DNA of 64,000 nucleotides, from NCBI RefSeq assembly GCF_001468135.1, contig NZ_LNYU01000024.1:1-64000 (forward strand). Reading direction: 5' to 3'. A model generated the notes under the pieces. It did not search any database. It saw nothing but the letters and a program-made list of their open reading frames with translations, and had not been told where the DNA came from. This DNA comes from Legionella santicrucis (GTDB lineage Bacteria; Pseudomonadota; Gammaproteobacteria; Legionellales; Legionellaceae). Position 1 is the stretch's first letter, and every line of letters begins with the position of its first letter. The position numbers and the translations under genes are program-made. This document shows, piece after piece, positions 16,842-25,847 of this stretch.

Positions 16842-17732
16842 ATGAATATGCTACATTGTTTAAAAAGCTTTCTCGCCGTTGTTGATTATAAAAATTTTTC
16901 AGCTGCGGCAAGAAACCTCCACATATCTCCATCTAAGATAAGCAAACAAATTACATGGTTAGAAGACGAGCTAAAAATAAAGTTATTGGTTCGCTCAACT
17001 ACAAGTTTAGTTTTAACAGAGAAAGGTTATTATCTCTATAAACAAGCATTGATTCTTTTTGAGCAGTTAGGAAAAATCAAAGCGATAGGAAATACTGAAA
17101 AATTAGAACTAAAAGGTTCTCTGAGAATATACTTTACTGTTACCCCCATTATCCCTTACTTAACTTCGTTAAGTATTCAGTTTATGAAAACTCATCCCAA
17201 GTTAGAAATAAATATCGATATTGGCTATCAAGCTATAGACGTTTACTCATCCGAATTCGATCTCGCTCTGTCCTTCGATAGAATTAATAATCAGAGACTG
17301 ATATGTGTCAAGCTGTTTTCCGTTCAGCGTAAAATTTTTGCTTCTCCCAACTATTTAAAAGAGCATGGTATTCCTGAAACATTACAAGATATAGAACATC
17401 ATCGTTGTTTGATTAATACACTATATGGGTTACAAAATAAGTGGATTTTCAAAAAGAACATTATTTCTGTTTCGGGGAATTTTAAAAGTAACAGTGCCGA
17501 CTTATTAAAACAAGCGGCAGTAAATGGAATGGGACTTATCTGGGTACCTTGTTTTTCTGTAAGTACAGAAGTAGATGCAGGACTGTTAGTACCTGTGTTA
17601 CCTGAAGAAACCTCACCCAAGATAACTCTTTATGCTATTTATCCCAAACATCTGGCTTATGAAGAGAAAATACGCCAATTATTGAATTATTTTTATGAGC
17701 AAGCATTGTCTGATGGAGTTGCTCATAATTAA
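16842..17732 (+). CDS. LysR-family transcriptional regulator
   Basis: The 296-aa protein has the typical N-terminal wHTH (CLKSFLAVVDYKNFSAAARN, then PSKISKQITWLEDELKIKLL) and a substrate-binding domain beginning near GSLRIYFTVTP. The CrgA/DsdC-like subfamily pattern is suggested by the PNYLKEHGIP segment. It lies 92 bp downstream of the bicupin gene on the same strand and may regulate it; this is inference. There is no obvious ribosome binding site before ATG 16842. Confidence 0.85.
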   Translation: MNMLHCLKSFLAVVDYKNFSAAARNLHISPSKISKQITWLEDELKIKLLVRSTTSLVLTEKGYYLYKQALILFEQLGKIKAIGNTEKLELKGSLRIYFTVTPIIPYLTSLSIQFMKTHPKLEINIDIGYQAIDVYSSEFDLALSFDRINNQRLICVKLFSVQRKIFASPNYLKEHGIPETLQDIEHHRCLINTLYGLQNKWIFKKNIISVSGNFKSNSADLLKQAAVNGMGLIWVPCFSVSTEVDAGLLVPVLPEETSPKITLYAIYPKHLAYEEKIRQLLNYFYEQALSDGVAHN

Positions 17733-18012
17733 TAACCAGCCTCAACTGCTAACTGACATACTAGGATGGAAATTCTTAACTTATTCATTTTAAAATATTA
17801 TTTTAAATCTCATGGGGATTGAGATAAACCTCTTGATATAACTGAATCTTTTTTCCATTTTAGAAATTATTACTTTCCTAATTACTGTATTCTCCAGTTT
17901 TGGAAACAGAATTAAAATTAATCAAGTTGGCTAAATAGTCATCAAAAAACATCATTACTACTTACTCATTGGCTAATGAAAATTTTGTAATACGATTTCG
18001 GAGATTAATTTT
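17733..18012. other. 280-bp gap without recognised features
   Basis: The sequence is AT-rich and carries the promoter region of the HAD-like gene at 18013, whose GGAGATT ribosome binding site lies at its end. No RNA or repeat was seen. Confidence 0.4.
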
Positions 18013-19602
18013 ATGAAGGCAAAACAAGAGCGAAATGTACCAGGCGTTGCTAAGAAAATTACTATTTTAGATTTTGACCAAACAATTAGTATTCAACATA
18101 CGTTCAGTGAACATTGTTTAGATAATCACCAAAATCAATCAGCGACCGACATTTATCAGCTTGGGAAAAATCATGCGATCCAGAATGTAAAAACGGGTAT
18201 TGAAGCTGTGTTAAAGCATAATGACGATGATGAGTTAACTGCGATTGCCACCTATCATAATAATCCTACCTACATTGCGGGATATGTTTCTCGTATTCTA
18301 GGTAAGGAGCTGGTTTTTCAGGAAACATTATATTCAACTCAGCCAACTACTGCTATTAACGTGTATAAGGTAGCTGGCATAGAAAGACCCTTCTTAATTT
18401 CTTATCTTCCCGACTTAGGATCTGCATTCCAAACAAAGATGAGCCAATTGGCAGGTAAAAATAACCAAATTAATTTTTTAACCCAAGTACTGAATAACAA
18501 AGGTCAAATTGATACAAATAATTTTATTATTAACTTTTATGATGACACTCAAAAAAACCACCTGAATGCGAAAGAATTGTCAAAAGTGAATTCTTTTTTG
18601 GTTCAAGGGAATAACAGTAACTTTTCTCTTCAAGAGCAACATCTTTGTGCAGAACAGGCTTTTGTAAACCTTGTCCAGAACAACAAAGTATCTCAAGTAT
18701 CTACTGGTCCTTCGATGCAATCTATTAACATAGTTAATCCGAATCCGATGAATATGCAGACCAGAAATCCAGCAGTTTACCACCCGCCGATATTATCTCT
18801 GAATCCTGCTTATGGATACACGACTGGGCGTGATGACTCTCACCACTATATAAATGTAGCTCCAAATAACAACCCCCAGCCTGCTGTTATTTCGCCTTTT
18901 GCTAATCCATCAATGCTATCTTATGGATACGTTACTGGGTGTAATGACTCTCATCATTACATGAATGTCGCTCCAAATAACAACCACCAACCTGCTGTTA
19001 TTTCACCGAATTTCGTTAATCCTTCGATGCAATCTGTTGCTATGGTTAATTCGAATCTGACAAATATACCGACCAGAAATCCAGCAGTTTGCCCCCCACA
19101 ACCGATGCTATCTCTGAATAATCATCCTACTTATGGATACATGAACGGGCGCGATGTACAACCTCAATACTCTGTGAATGTAGCCTCAAGCAACAATGTA
19201 AAGCCTGCTGTTATTGCACCTGTTCCCCCAACAAATCTAACTGTAACACAGGGCGTTGATTTAAGTAGTGTTCGCGTGAGTGAAAGAAGATGGACTAGCG
19301 ATAATATCTCTTGCACGGAAATCTCTTGTCCAAAAGGCAACCAAGCACATTTTATTATGATGGAATTGAAAGAGAAAGGTATCAATGTTCTCCAATTCTA
19401 TACGTATAATAATTTTTGTCGAATTAAAATTGCGAGTAATTTAAATGCCACCGCATTTATTCATAATCTTATTCAGAATCATAGCATAACATCGAATAAT
19501 AACAGGGTAGTTAGTGGGGGTGATTTTTTCAATGCAACCCATCACAACAACACCCCATCGTTAGAAGGAGTTGTGAATCCATTAAGATTATATAGAAATT
19601 AA
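18013..19602 (+). CDS. HAD-like protein with Asn/Pro-rich tandem repeats; effector candidate
   Basis: The 529-aa protein begins with a HAD-type first motif, ITILDFDQTIS (Asp20, Asp22, Thr24), and has INFYDDTQKNH (Asp177/Asp178), like HAD motif 4. Residues about 230-410 form an Asn/Pro/Gln-rich low-complexity region with imperfect repeats, such as TRNPAVYHPPILSLNPAYGY and DDSHHYINVAPNNNPQPAV, each unit present two or three times. A C-terminal alpha/beta domain of about 110 residues starts near RRWTSDNISC. The ATG follows CGGAGATT. HAD phosphatases are known among Legionella effectors (Ceg4); the repeat region and orphan status suggest the same here, without proof. Confidence 0.65.
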   Translation: MKAKQERNVPGVAKKITILDFDQTISIQHTFSEHCLDNHQNQSATDIYQLGKNHAIQNVKTGIEAVLKHNDDDELTAIATYHNNPTYIAGYVSRILGKELVFQETLYSTQPTTAINVYKVAGIERPFLISYLPDLGSAFQTKMSQLAGKNNQINFLTQVLNNKGQIDTNNFIINFYDDTQKNHLNAKELSKVNSFLVQGNNSNFSLQEQHLCAEQAFVNLVQNNKVSQVSTGPSMQSINIVNPNPMNMQTRNPAVYHPPILSLNPAYGYTTGRDDSHHYINVAPNNNPQPAVISPFANPSMLSYGYVTGCNDSHHYMNVAPNNNHQPAVISPNFVNPSMQSVAMVNSNLTNIPTRNPAVCPPQPMLSLNNHPTYGYMNGRDVQPQYSVNVASSNNVKPAVIAPVPPTNLTVTQGVDLSSVRVSERRWTSDNISCTEISCPKGNQAHFIMMELKEKGINVLQFYTYNNFCRIKIASNLNATAFIHNLIQNHSITSNNNRVVSGGDFFNATHHNNTPSLEGVVNPLRLYRN

Positions 19603-19610
19603 TCTATCCT

Positions 19611-19639
19611 GTGCTTTCTTGCTTTGAGCAGGAAAGTAC
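19611..19639 (+). terminator. Hairpin after the HAD-like gene
   Basis: GTGCTTTCTTGCT (19611-19623) pairs with AGCAGGAAAGTAC (19627-19639) in a 13-bp stem with two G-T wobbles and a TTG loop, 9 bp after the stop codon. A U-run is lacking. Confidence 0.5.
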
Positions 19640-19812
19640 ACCACTTAGTATATTTTGATTCAATTACATGCGCTATTTTGTTCGCTCTCGATCCAACCTT
19701 GCTTCATTATGTAGATTAAGCAATTCCTATCTATAATTTAATTTAAACCGGTTTTTTCCGTAGTGTGATAGGGAAATATTTTTCACATCAGCTGAACTGG
19801 AGGTAATCAATA

Positions 19813-21570
19813 ATGTTACCCACACAATTACTGCCATATTCAGTCATTCTAATTTTGCTAATTGCAATGATTTTCTTTATATGGAACAAGTGGTCATATG
19901 CTATTACCGCAATAATCGCATTATCTGCTGCTGTTATTCTTGGTGCAGTTCCAGCTGATAAAACCTTCTCTGGACTAAATAACCCAGCTGTAATAACAGT
20001 GGCTAGCATTATGATTGCTACACATATTATTGCTAAGTCAAATGTTCTTAAAATCGTAATCAATAAATTTGAAATGCGCACTCAATCATTAGAGGTACTT
20101 TATTTCAGCATTTTTATTGCATTTATTTCTGCATTTCTGAACGATACAGGTGCATTAGGACTTATATTACCGGTTAGTATATATACTTCTCTTAAGTACA
20201 ACCGTTCCCCCTCTTATATTTTAATGCCTATCGCAATGGCTTCATTAATGGGCGGCATGGTAACATTAATAGGTACTGCCTCCAATTTGATTATTTCTAA
20301 TTTTCGCGCACAGTCTGTTGGTAAACCCTTTAGTATGTTTGATTTTACCTATGTTGGTTTTTTTACCGCTTTAATTGGGGTTTTATTTATAAGTTTTCTT
20401 GGTTGGCGCTTGTTACCTAAACAGAAAATACAAAAAACTTCATTTAAACCAATTTATACCATTGAAATTCGTATACCTCCAAAATCAAAATGGATAGGTA
20501 GGACGTTTGATTGTTTTAAAGACGAAAGCAAATTATTAGCTGAGATTATGGGGCTTATAAGAAGAAAACGAAAAATAAATTTACAAGAAAGTACTGAAAT
20601 CAAATCAGGTGATCGCTTCATTATCCAAGCAACCCTAAATAGCTTAGAAGAACTTTCCAATTCTATAGATATAGTTATTTCTAACTTTATAAGAAAAGGA
20701 AGTAAAAACAAGTCAAATGATATTTTATTGGAAGCCATTGTGCCAACTAAATCAAATATTATAGGCAAAAAAATTAAAGACACTAATTTACGAGCTGTTT
20801 ATAAAATTTCTTTTATAGCTATATCAAAGGCGACTAGTTCTAAAATGGGAAGAATCAGAAATATAATTATTGATCCTGGTGATATGGTGCTATTACATTG
20901 TAAAGATCCAAATGTGATAGATACACTTCCTTCTTATGGTTTGATTCCCATAGAGACATCAACATTGCAATTAAATATGGGATTTAAAAATTTTATTCCG
21001 TTGATAATCTTCACGATTGCAATTTTATTGTCTGGATTATTGATTATGCCCATTCAAATTGTTTTTTCTGCCGCCGCTTTGCTTATGCTTTTGACTGATA
21101 ATACAGCCCTAACATATGTATATAAACAGTTTGATTGGTCGGTCATTATTTTTCTAGTTGCGATCATTCCCCTAGGAGACGCGTTAACTCAAACTGGCGG
21201 GGCCGATCTCTTGGCACAATTGATATTAAAATTTTCACAGCACCTCTCTATTTTTTGGATCATTGCACTTTTAATGGGAATCTCCATGTGCATTGCTAAT
21301 TTTATTCATAATGTAGCAACAGTCATTGTTATGGCTCCGATCGCTATGAGTCTTACAAATTCTTTAAAAATACCCGTAGATCCATTTCTTATGGCTGTAG
21401 CCATCGGTTCTTCCTGTGCCGTGTTAACACCAATTGGACATCAAAACAATCTATTAGTCATGGGGCCTGGAAGATATAAGTTCATGGATTATATGCGACT
21501 GGGATTGCCACTTGAAATAATAGTGTTGGTTGTGGCAACTCCTCTGATATATTGGATATGGTATTTGTAA
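19813..21570 (+). CDS. SLC13/DASS-family anion transporter with RCK-C domains
   Basis: The 585-aa inner-membrane protein has about 11 helices split into two halves. The first half has FLNDTGALGLILPVS and LIGTASNLIIS, and the second has FIHNVATVIVMAPIAMS and LTPIGHQNNLLVMGPG, the paired signature regions of the divalent anion:Na+ symporters. Two TrkA-C (RCK_C) regulatory domains lie between them (about residues 210-370), as in bacterial sulfate or dicarboxylate carriers of this type. GGAGG precedes the ATG by 6 nt. Substrate unknown; sulfate, C4-dicarboxylates and citrate are all possible. Confidence 0.85.
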   Translation: MLPTQLLPYSVILILLIAMIFFIWNKWSYAITAIIALSAAVILGAVPADKTFSGLNNPAVITVASIMIATHIIAKSNVLKIVINKFEMRTQSLEVLYFSIFIAFISAFLNDTGALGLILPVSIYTSLKYNRSPSYILMPIAMASLMGGMVTLIGTASNLIISNFRAQSVGKPFSMFDFTYVGFFTALIGVLFISFLGWRLLPKQKIQKTSFKPIYTIEIRIPPKSKWIGRTFDCFKDESKLLAEIMGLIRRKRKINLQESTEIKSGDRFIIQATLNSLEELSNSIDIVISNFIRKGSKNKSNDILLEAIVPTKSNIIGKKIKDTNLRAVYKISFIAISKATSSKMGRIRNIIIDPGDMVLLHCKDPNVIDTLPSYGLIPIETSTLQLNMGFKNFIPLIIFTIAILLSGLLIMPIQIVFSAAALLMLLTDNTALTYVYKQFDWSVIIFLVAIIPLGDALTQTGGADLLAQLILKFSQHLSIFWIIALLMGISMCIANFIHNVATVIVMAPIAMSLTNSLKIPVDPFLMAVAIGSSCAVLTPIGHQNNLLVMGPGRYKFMDYMRLGLPLEIIVLVVATPLIYWIWYL

Positions 21571-21686
21571 TAAGTAGTTTATGGTTGTATCTTGCAAAAA
21601 AATGGATGAGTCTACTTGCCTACCGCATAAGTCTGCTTAAATTGGGTATTACAATGCTATAATTTTTAAATATAAAAGGTATTTGT

Positions 21687-22250
21687 ATGATTCTTATAGC
21701 CGGAGTGGACGAAGCGGGGCGTGGGCCTTTAGCTGGTCCTTTGATTACAGCAGCTGTTATCTTGCGCCAACCTATTTTGGGTTTGACCGATTCAAAAAAA
21801 TTAACGTCCAAACAGCGTGAGCAATTTACTCTTCAAATTAAACAAGAAGCGCTCTATTATGCTTATGGTCGTGTTGAGGTTGAAGAAATTGATGTGTTAA
21901 ATATTCATCATGCAACATTACTTGCCATGCAACGGGCCATTGATGCCTTGCCAGTTATACCACAGAAAGTGCTTATTGATGGTCTTCATACCCCCAAAAT
22001 TGCCATAAACTGTGAAGCAATCGTTCATGGGGATTTATTAATAAATGTTATCAGTGCTGCCTCTATTCTCGCAAAGGTTGCTCGAGATGCTGAAATGGTA
22101 AGTTTGGATGCGCTTTATCCTGGTTATGGGTTTGCTACCCATAAAGGGTATGCAACTAAAGGACATAGAGAGTCTTTAAACAGGCTTGGCCCTTGTGCAA
22201 TCCATAGGAAATCATTCAACCAGGTAAGCATGATTAAAAATGATAAGTAG
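21687..22250 (+). CDS. rnhB: Ribonuclease HII
   Basis: The 187-aa enzyme begins [20 protein letters not shown], with the catalytic pair Asp8/Glu9, and retains [15 protein letters not shown] (third acidic residue) and [15 protein letters not shown] (fourth). The C-terminal [20 protein letters not shown] motif is also standard. It cleaves RNA in RNA-DNA hybrids, including single ribonucleotides in DNA. AAAAGG precedes the ATG. It is monocistronic between the transporter and the DUF296 cluster. Confidence 0.97.
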   Translation: MILIAGVDEAGRGPLAGPLITAAVILRQPILGLTDSKKLTSKQREQFTLQIKQEALYYAYGRVEVEEIDVLNIHHATLLAMQRAIDALPVIPQKVLIDGLHTPKIAINCEAIVHGDLLINVISAASILAKVARDAEMVSLDALYPGYGFATHKGYATKGHRESLNRLGPCAIHRKSFNQVSMIKNDK

Positions 22251-22258
22251 AAAGTAGG

Positions 22259-22280
22259 GCGTGTTGACGATTCAACACGC
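22259..22280 (+). terminator. Terminator hairpin after rnhB
   Basis: GCGTGTTGA (22259-22267) pairs with TCAACACGC (22272-22280) around a 4-nt CGAT loop, 8 bp after the rnhB stop. It is followed by TTATAATGTT, which is only partly T-rich. Confidence 0.6.
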
Positions 22281-22462
22281 TTATAATGTTGGAAATAAGA
22301 AAAACAAAATCTCTGTTTTCTTGACATACAGAATTCAAATTGATTAAATTCACATTAAGAAAATCGTTAGGGGTCGGTACTCTTCAAGTCATCCTGACCA
22401 ACCCTGTCTCTAGAGGATTTTTGGTGATGGCTTTTATTGTTAATACAATAGGAGCCATTATC

Positions 22463-22891
22463 ATGCGTCAATACGAATACTCCCCGTATATTCTAAGTCT
22501 AAAAGAAGGGGATAACTTATTTAAAAGCATAATAAATTATGCCTCTTATGCTAATTTAAAATCTGCAAGTATCAGTGGTATTGGTGCTTTATCTAATGTC
22601 ACGATGGGTTTTTATCATCGTGATACCAAACAACATACCAGGAAATTGTTTCAGGAAACCTATGAAATTGCCTCTTTAACCGGCAATGTAACTTTAGCTG
22701 ATGAGGGTTGGTTTGTACATATTCATGCAGCTTTAGGTGGTGATAATTTTCAGCTTTTTGGTGGTCATCTCATTAACGCGGAAGCGAGCGCATCAACAGA
22801 AATTGTAATTTTTCCTTTAAATTACACGGTCATTCGAGAAAAGCATCCTGACTTAGAGATAAAAGTCATACCTCCGTTTATAACGCTTTAG
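22463..22891 (+). CDS. PPC-domain (DUF296) protein
   Basis: The start is placed at 22463 (MRQYEYSPYILSLKEGDNLF) because AATAGGAG lies just upstream and the PPC domain begins there; the frame is open 41 codons further. The 142-aa product is a single PPC/DUF296 domain with GIGALSNVTMGFY, the FVHIHAALGGD strand and GGHLINAEAS, the region that forms the conserved trimer site. Bacterial members are small trimers of unclear function, often annotated as DNA-binding from plant AT-hook fusions. It lies 14 bp before the oxygenase gene and begins a three-gene run. Confidence 0.8.
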   Translation: MRQYEYSPYILSLKEGDNLFKSIINYASYANLKSASISGIGALSNVTMGFYHRDTKQHTRKLFQETYEIASLTGNVTLADEGWFVHIHAALGGDNFQLFGGHLINAEASASTEIVIFPLNYTVIREKHPDLEIKVIPPFITL

Positions 22892-22905
22892 AGTAGAGGT
22901 GAAAA

Positions 22906-23838
22906 ATGAAAATTATCGCTAATTCAAATGCGTTAAAAGCGTATAATATTGATGAACTACAATCTGATTTAAACCAGGCGATCAGCAGTTATAACCAAAA
23001 CGGCATAATTGTTCTTAAAGATTATATTAATCAGACGGAACTAACTCATTTATTAAGTGAAATTGAACTCATAGAACATGATGCAGAAGTCGATATTGCT
23101 CAAAATTGGAATAATGAAATCGTTTGTTTTTATTCTAAAAACCCTTTGAAACAAGAATCAGAATCTAAAGAATATGTTACTGATCCTTATTTTCAAGCCT
23201 CTAGTCAAAAGGGGCATGTATTTTATGAAATGATAGATAATGTCAGAGTAGTTAATAGGATTGGACATGGTATGCATCTCATAGAAAAATATTCAATGAT
23301 GCAACAGGTCATTTATCGGAATCCTATGCTGATGATGATTTTGAAAGGCATAGGCTATAGAAGGCCAATTTGTCATCTGAGCGTTTATATTCCTAAGTAT
23401 GCTTATGGTTTCGGTAGTGAGGTGCGGCCGCATCAGGAATCAACATTTGCTTACACTGAGCCTGCATCAGTAATTGTTTTATGGTTAGCCTTGGAAGATG
23501 CGTGCATAGAAAATGCATGCATGTATGGAGTTATTGGTAGTAATCATTGGCCTTTAAAATGGGTTTCGCATGTAAATCATCAACATAAAATCAGGCAATT
23601 TAAGCAACTTAATGATGTTTCTATTCCTGATTTTATTACAGAAAATTATTGTTATATGCCCTTAGAAGTCAAGGCTGGAGATGCATTATTGTTTCATGGT
23701 AATTTTGTTCATTGCAGTCCAGTCAATTATTCAAACTGTTCCCGCAAAGCCTTATCTTTTCAATTCATTGAAACTTTGGGAGTGAATTATTCCAAGAGCA
23801 ATTGGTTACAGTCTCCAAATCATGTTTATTTATATTAA
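22906..23838 (+). CDS. Phytanoyl-CoA-dioxygenase-like (PhyH) Fe(II)/2-oxoglutarate oxygenase
   Basis: The 310-aa protein has the PhyH-type pattern: NGIIVLKDYINQTELTHLL at the N-terminus, RPHQEST (His176, Glu178 in place of the usual Asp), FVHCSPVN (His269) and SRKALSFQF (Arg280, the probable 2-oxoglutarate salt bridge). The His-x-Glu facial triad is a variant seen in some members. Family members hydroxylate lipids, amino acids and antibiotic precursors. GAGGTG precedes the ATG. Position between the PPC protein and a methyltransferase suggests one tailoring pathway; the substrate is unknown. Confidence 0.75.
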   Translation: MKIIANSNALKAYNIDELQSDLNQAISSYNQNGIIVLKDYINQTELTHLLSEIELIEHDAEVDIAQNWNNEIVCFYSKNPLKQESESKEYVTDPYFQASSQKGHVFYEMIDNVRVVNRIGHGMHLIEKYSMMQQVIYRNPMLMMILKGIGYRRPICHLSVYIPKYAYGFGSEVRPHQESTFAYTEPASVIVLWLALEDACIENACMYGVIGSNHWPLKWVSHVNHQHKIRQFKQLNDVSIPDFITENYCYMPLEVKAGDALLFHGNFVHCSPVNYSNCSRKALSFQFIETLGVNYSKSNWLQSPNHVYLY

Positions 23839-23864
23839 CTCTGACGGATAAGGAAAAAATAAAA

Positions 23865-24635
23865 ATGTCTATGTATGATAGCTGTGAGTTATTTAAAACC
23901 TATTTTGCTAATGCTAGTGAAAAATCCATACTTATTGACTTAATGCGTACTCGATTTTCTCCATTCTCGCATCAGCTAAATATTTTGGATTTAGGTTGCC
24001 ATGATGGTAACTTAATAAAAAAAATAATTGATGCTTATGCCAGTAGAATGCCCTCAAAAGTCACTATAACTGGTGTAGATCCTAGTATAAATGCTTTATT
24101 AGAATATTCAAAAAATAAGTTTACCATTCCCGTTCATACAAATACCTTTGCTGGTACAGCTGAAAGCTATTTTCTAAGGCATTTAGGTGATGAGCATTTT
24201 GATTGGGTTATCGCTTCCCAATGCCTTTATTGGTCTTTGGATTTGCCTTATGTAGTGAGGAACATAGCAGAGTGTGGGGCGTCAGGCCTAATTGTATTAA
24301 GAGGTCATCGTGGAATTTATGAAATTCAATCATGCTTCAAGGCATATATAGGAAATAAAAACGAGCAATTTTATACTGCAGCTGACGTAGAATCTGCCTT
24401 GCTTCATTTGAATATACCTTTTGAGAAAGAGATTAAAACAACATTTATTCAATTACCTCAGCAAGGGAGTATGGAGATGAAATGGTTAATCGCCTTTTTT
24501 TTACAACAAAACGAAAAAGATATAAATAATGATATTTGGCAGGAAGTGGAATCTTGGATTTTAGCGAAAACCTCAGAAAAAATGGCACATGATGTTAGTT
24601 TTTTTTGGTTAGGAAAAGCAATGCTCAAGAAATAA
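23865..24635 (+). CDS. Class I SAM-dependent methyltransferase
   Basis: Start chosen at 23865 (MSMYDSCELFK) after AAGGAA; the longer frame overlaps the preceding gene. In the 256-aa product, motif I NILDLGCHDGNL (residues 39-50), an acidic second strand ITGVDPS, and FDWVIASQCLYW (motif IV) define a Rossmann methyltransferase. The C-terminal third is helical with a long MEMKWLIAFFLQQNEKD helix. It is the last gene of the PPC-PhyH-methyltransferase run and ends before a strong terminator. Substrate unknown. Confidence 0.8.
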   Translation: MSMYDSCELFKTYFANASEKSILIDLMRTRFSPFSHQLNILDLGCHDGNLIKKIIDAYASRMPSKVTITGVDPSINALLEYSKNKFTIPVHTNTFAGTAESYFLRHLGDEHFDWVIASQCLYWSLDLPYVVRNIAECGASGLIVLRGHRGIYEIQSCFKAYIGNKNEQFYTAADVESALLHLNIPFEKEIKTTFIQLPQQGSMEMKWLIAFFLQQNEKDINNDIWQEVESWILAKTSEKMAHDVSFFWLGKAMLKK

Positions 24636-24676
24636 GTAAACATCATAACCGATATTCAAATCACAAAGATCTAAAT

Positions 24677-24700
24677 AAGGGGCTCTAAGACGCCCCTTTT
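24677..24700 (+). terminator. Strong bidirectional-type terminator
   Basis: AAGGGGC (24677-24683) pairs with GCCCCTT (24692-24698) around an 8-nt loop, followed by a short T-run ending at 24700. It lies between the convergent methyltransferase gene and the minus-strand gene ending at 24716, and could serve both. Confidence 0.8.
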
Positions 24701-24715
24701 AGTGAATAATTTTTA

Positions 24716-25696
24716 TTAAGAATAGCTCATCTGCAATGCTTGTTGTTCTGAAGATGAAGAAACAGTGTTTGGTGATGCGAATAAGCTATCGCGGGAGTTT
24801 CCAACTGAAATTTGAGAGGGAATAAATGAAGGTAGAATCGCTTTGACAGCACTATCATTAAAGATTCCAGAAGCGACTTTATTGCCTTTATAATCGTTTA
24901 CTTCTTTAATAGCCTCATTGTTTACAGCTCTTACCAGCTCAGAAGTTGTAAATACATAATATCCAGGACGCTCGCTATAACGACCAACAGTGTGTTTAAA
25001 CATGGTCATCAGTTCGCCATAGGATTTGATGTCATTTAATTTAGCTAATGCTTGGGCAATAGTTTCAGTTCCAAAAACCACAGTTGGTTTAATTAATAGA
25101 AGATTTTCGTCAGATTGGCTTAATTTTGCAATCAAGTTGGCTCGTGCTGCAGATTGAGATTCCCAGTAAACTGAAAATGTATCATCCTTTGGCGCGTTTC
25201 TTGTATGTGGAAATAAAAAGTTACCGATTTGATTCCAGAATGCAGCTGTAGGATTCATTTGCATTTGTGCTGCTTCCAGTTCCTCTATAGTGACTGTTTT
25301 ACAAACAGCAGTGAACGTCACATAAGCATATTTTCCAGGTTTATAAGAGAGATAACTTTTATCATCTTGAAGCGTAAGTGCATGTTGTTTTCCATTCACA
25401 CTGAGCTGATATCCAGTTTCTTTAGAGTGGGTTACCTTTAACACGCCAAAGGTTTCTTCTTCAATTTCTTCTGCAAGCTGTGCTAAGAATAGATCATTTT
25501 TATTTTCAACAGTCCCACCATTAACTGTTAACACTGAACCGCCACGAGGGCCAGCAAAAACATAATTTTCTCCATTAATTTTGAAGACAATTTGTAAACC
25601 TGTCCCATCTGGAACAATGCCTAACTCAGCAGCATTTTGATCATAATACGCTTGAGGCGTTTCCAAAGGACTCAGGTTAATTATTTTTTCGGTCAT
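24716..25696 (-). CDS. Nudix-like orphan protein; effector candidate
   Basis: The ATG at 25696 (MTEKIINLSPLE) is preferred to a GTG four codons upstream. The 326-aa product contains, at residues 60-85, GGTVENKNDLFLAQLAEEIE followed by EETFG, close to the Nudix box (G-x5-E-x7-R-E-U-x-E-E-x-G) but with Glu in place of the box Arg, so activity is uncertain. The preceding GENYVFAGPRGGSVL fits the Nudix beta strand. A helical region of unknown function (residues 120-280) and a Ser-rich tail ending EQQALQMSYS follow. Divergent from the HAD gene at 25848. Effector status is inferred. Confidence 0.55.
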   Translation of the reverse strand: MTEKIINLSPLETPQAYYDQNAAELGIVPDGTGLQIVFKINGENYVFAGPRGGSVLTVNGGTVENKNDLFLAQLAEEIEEETFGVLKVTHSKETGYQLSVNGKQHALTLQDDKSYLSYKPGKYAYVTFTAVCKTVTIEELEAAQMQMNPTAAFWNQIGNFLFPHTRNAPKDDTFSVYWESQSAARANLIAKLSQSDENLLLIKPTVVFGTETIAQALAKLNDIKSYGELMTMFKHTVGRYSERPGYYVFTTSELVRAVNNEAIKEVNDYKGNKVASGIFNDSAVKAILPSFIPSQISVGNSRDSLFASPNTVSSSSEQQALQMSYS

Positions 25697-25847
25697 TAGA
25701 TTACTCACTTTTTCGTTAAAACCTGTAACCTCAAAGCTAATTGACGTTACTACATCGAGAAAATTCTGCGAAAAATTATATCATAGGTAAATTGAAAAAA
25801 TAGTGCACTTTGATACTATATAGAGCTTATTCATTTGGTTGACAGTC

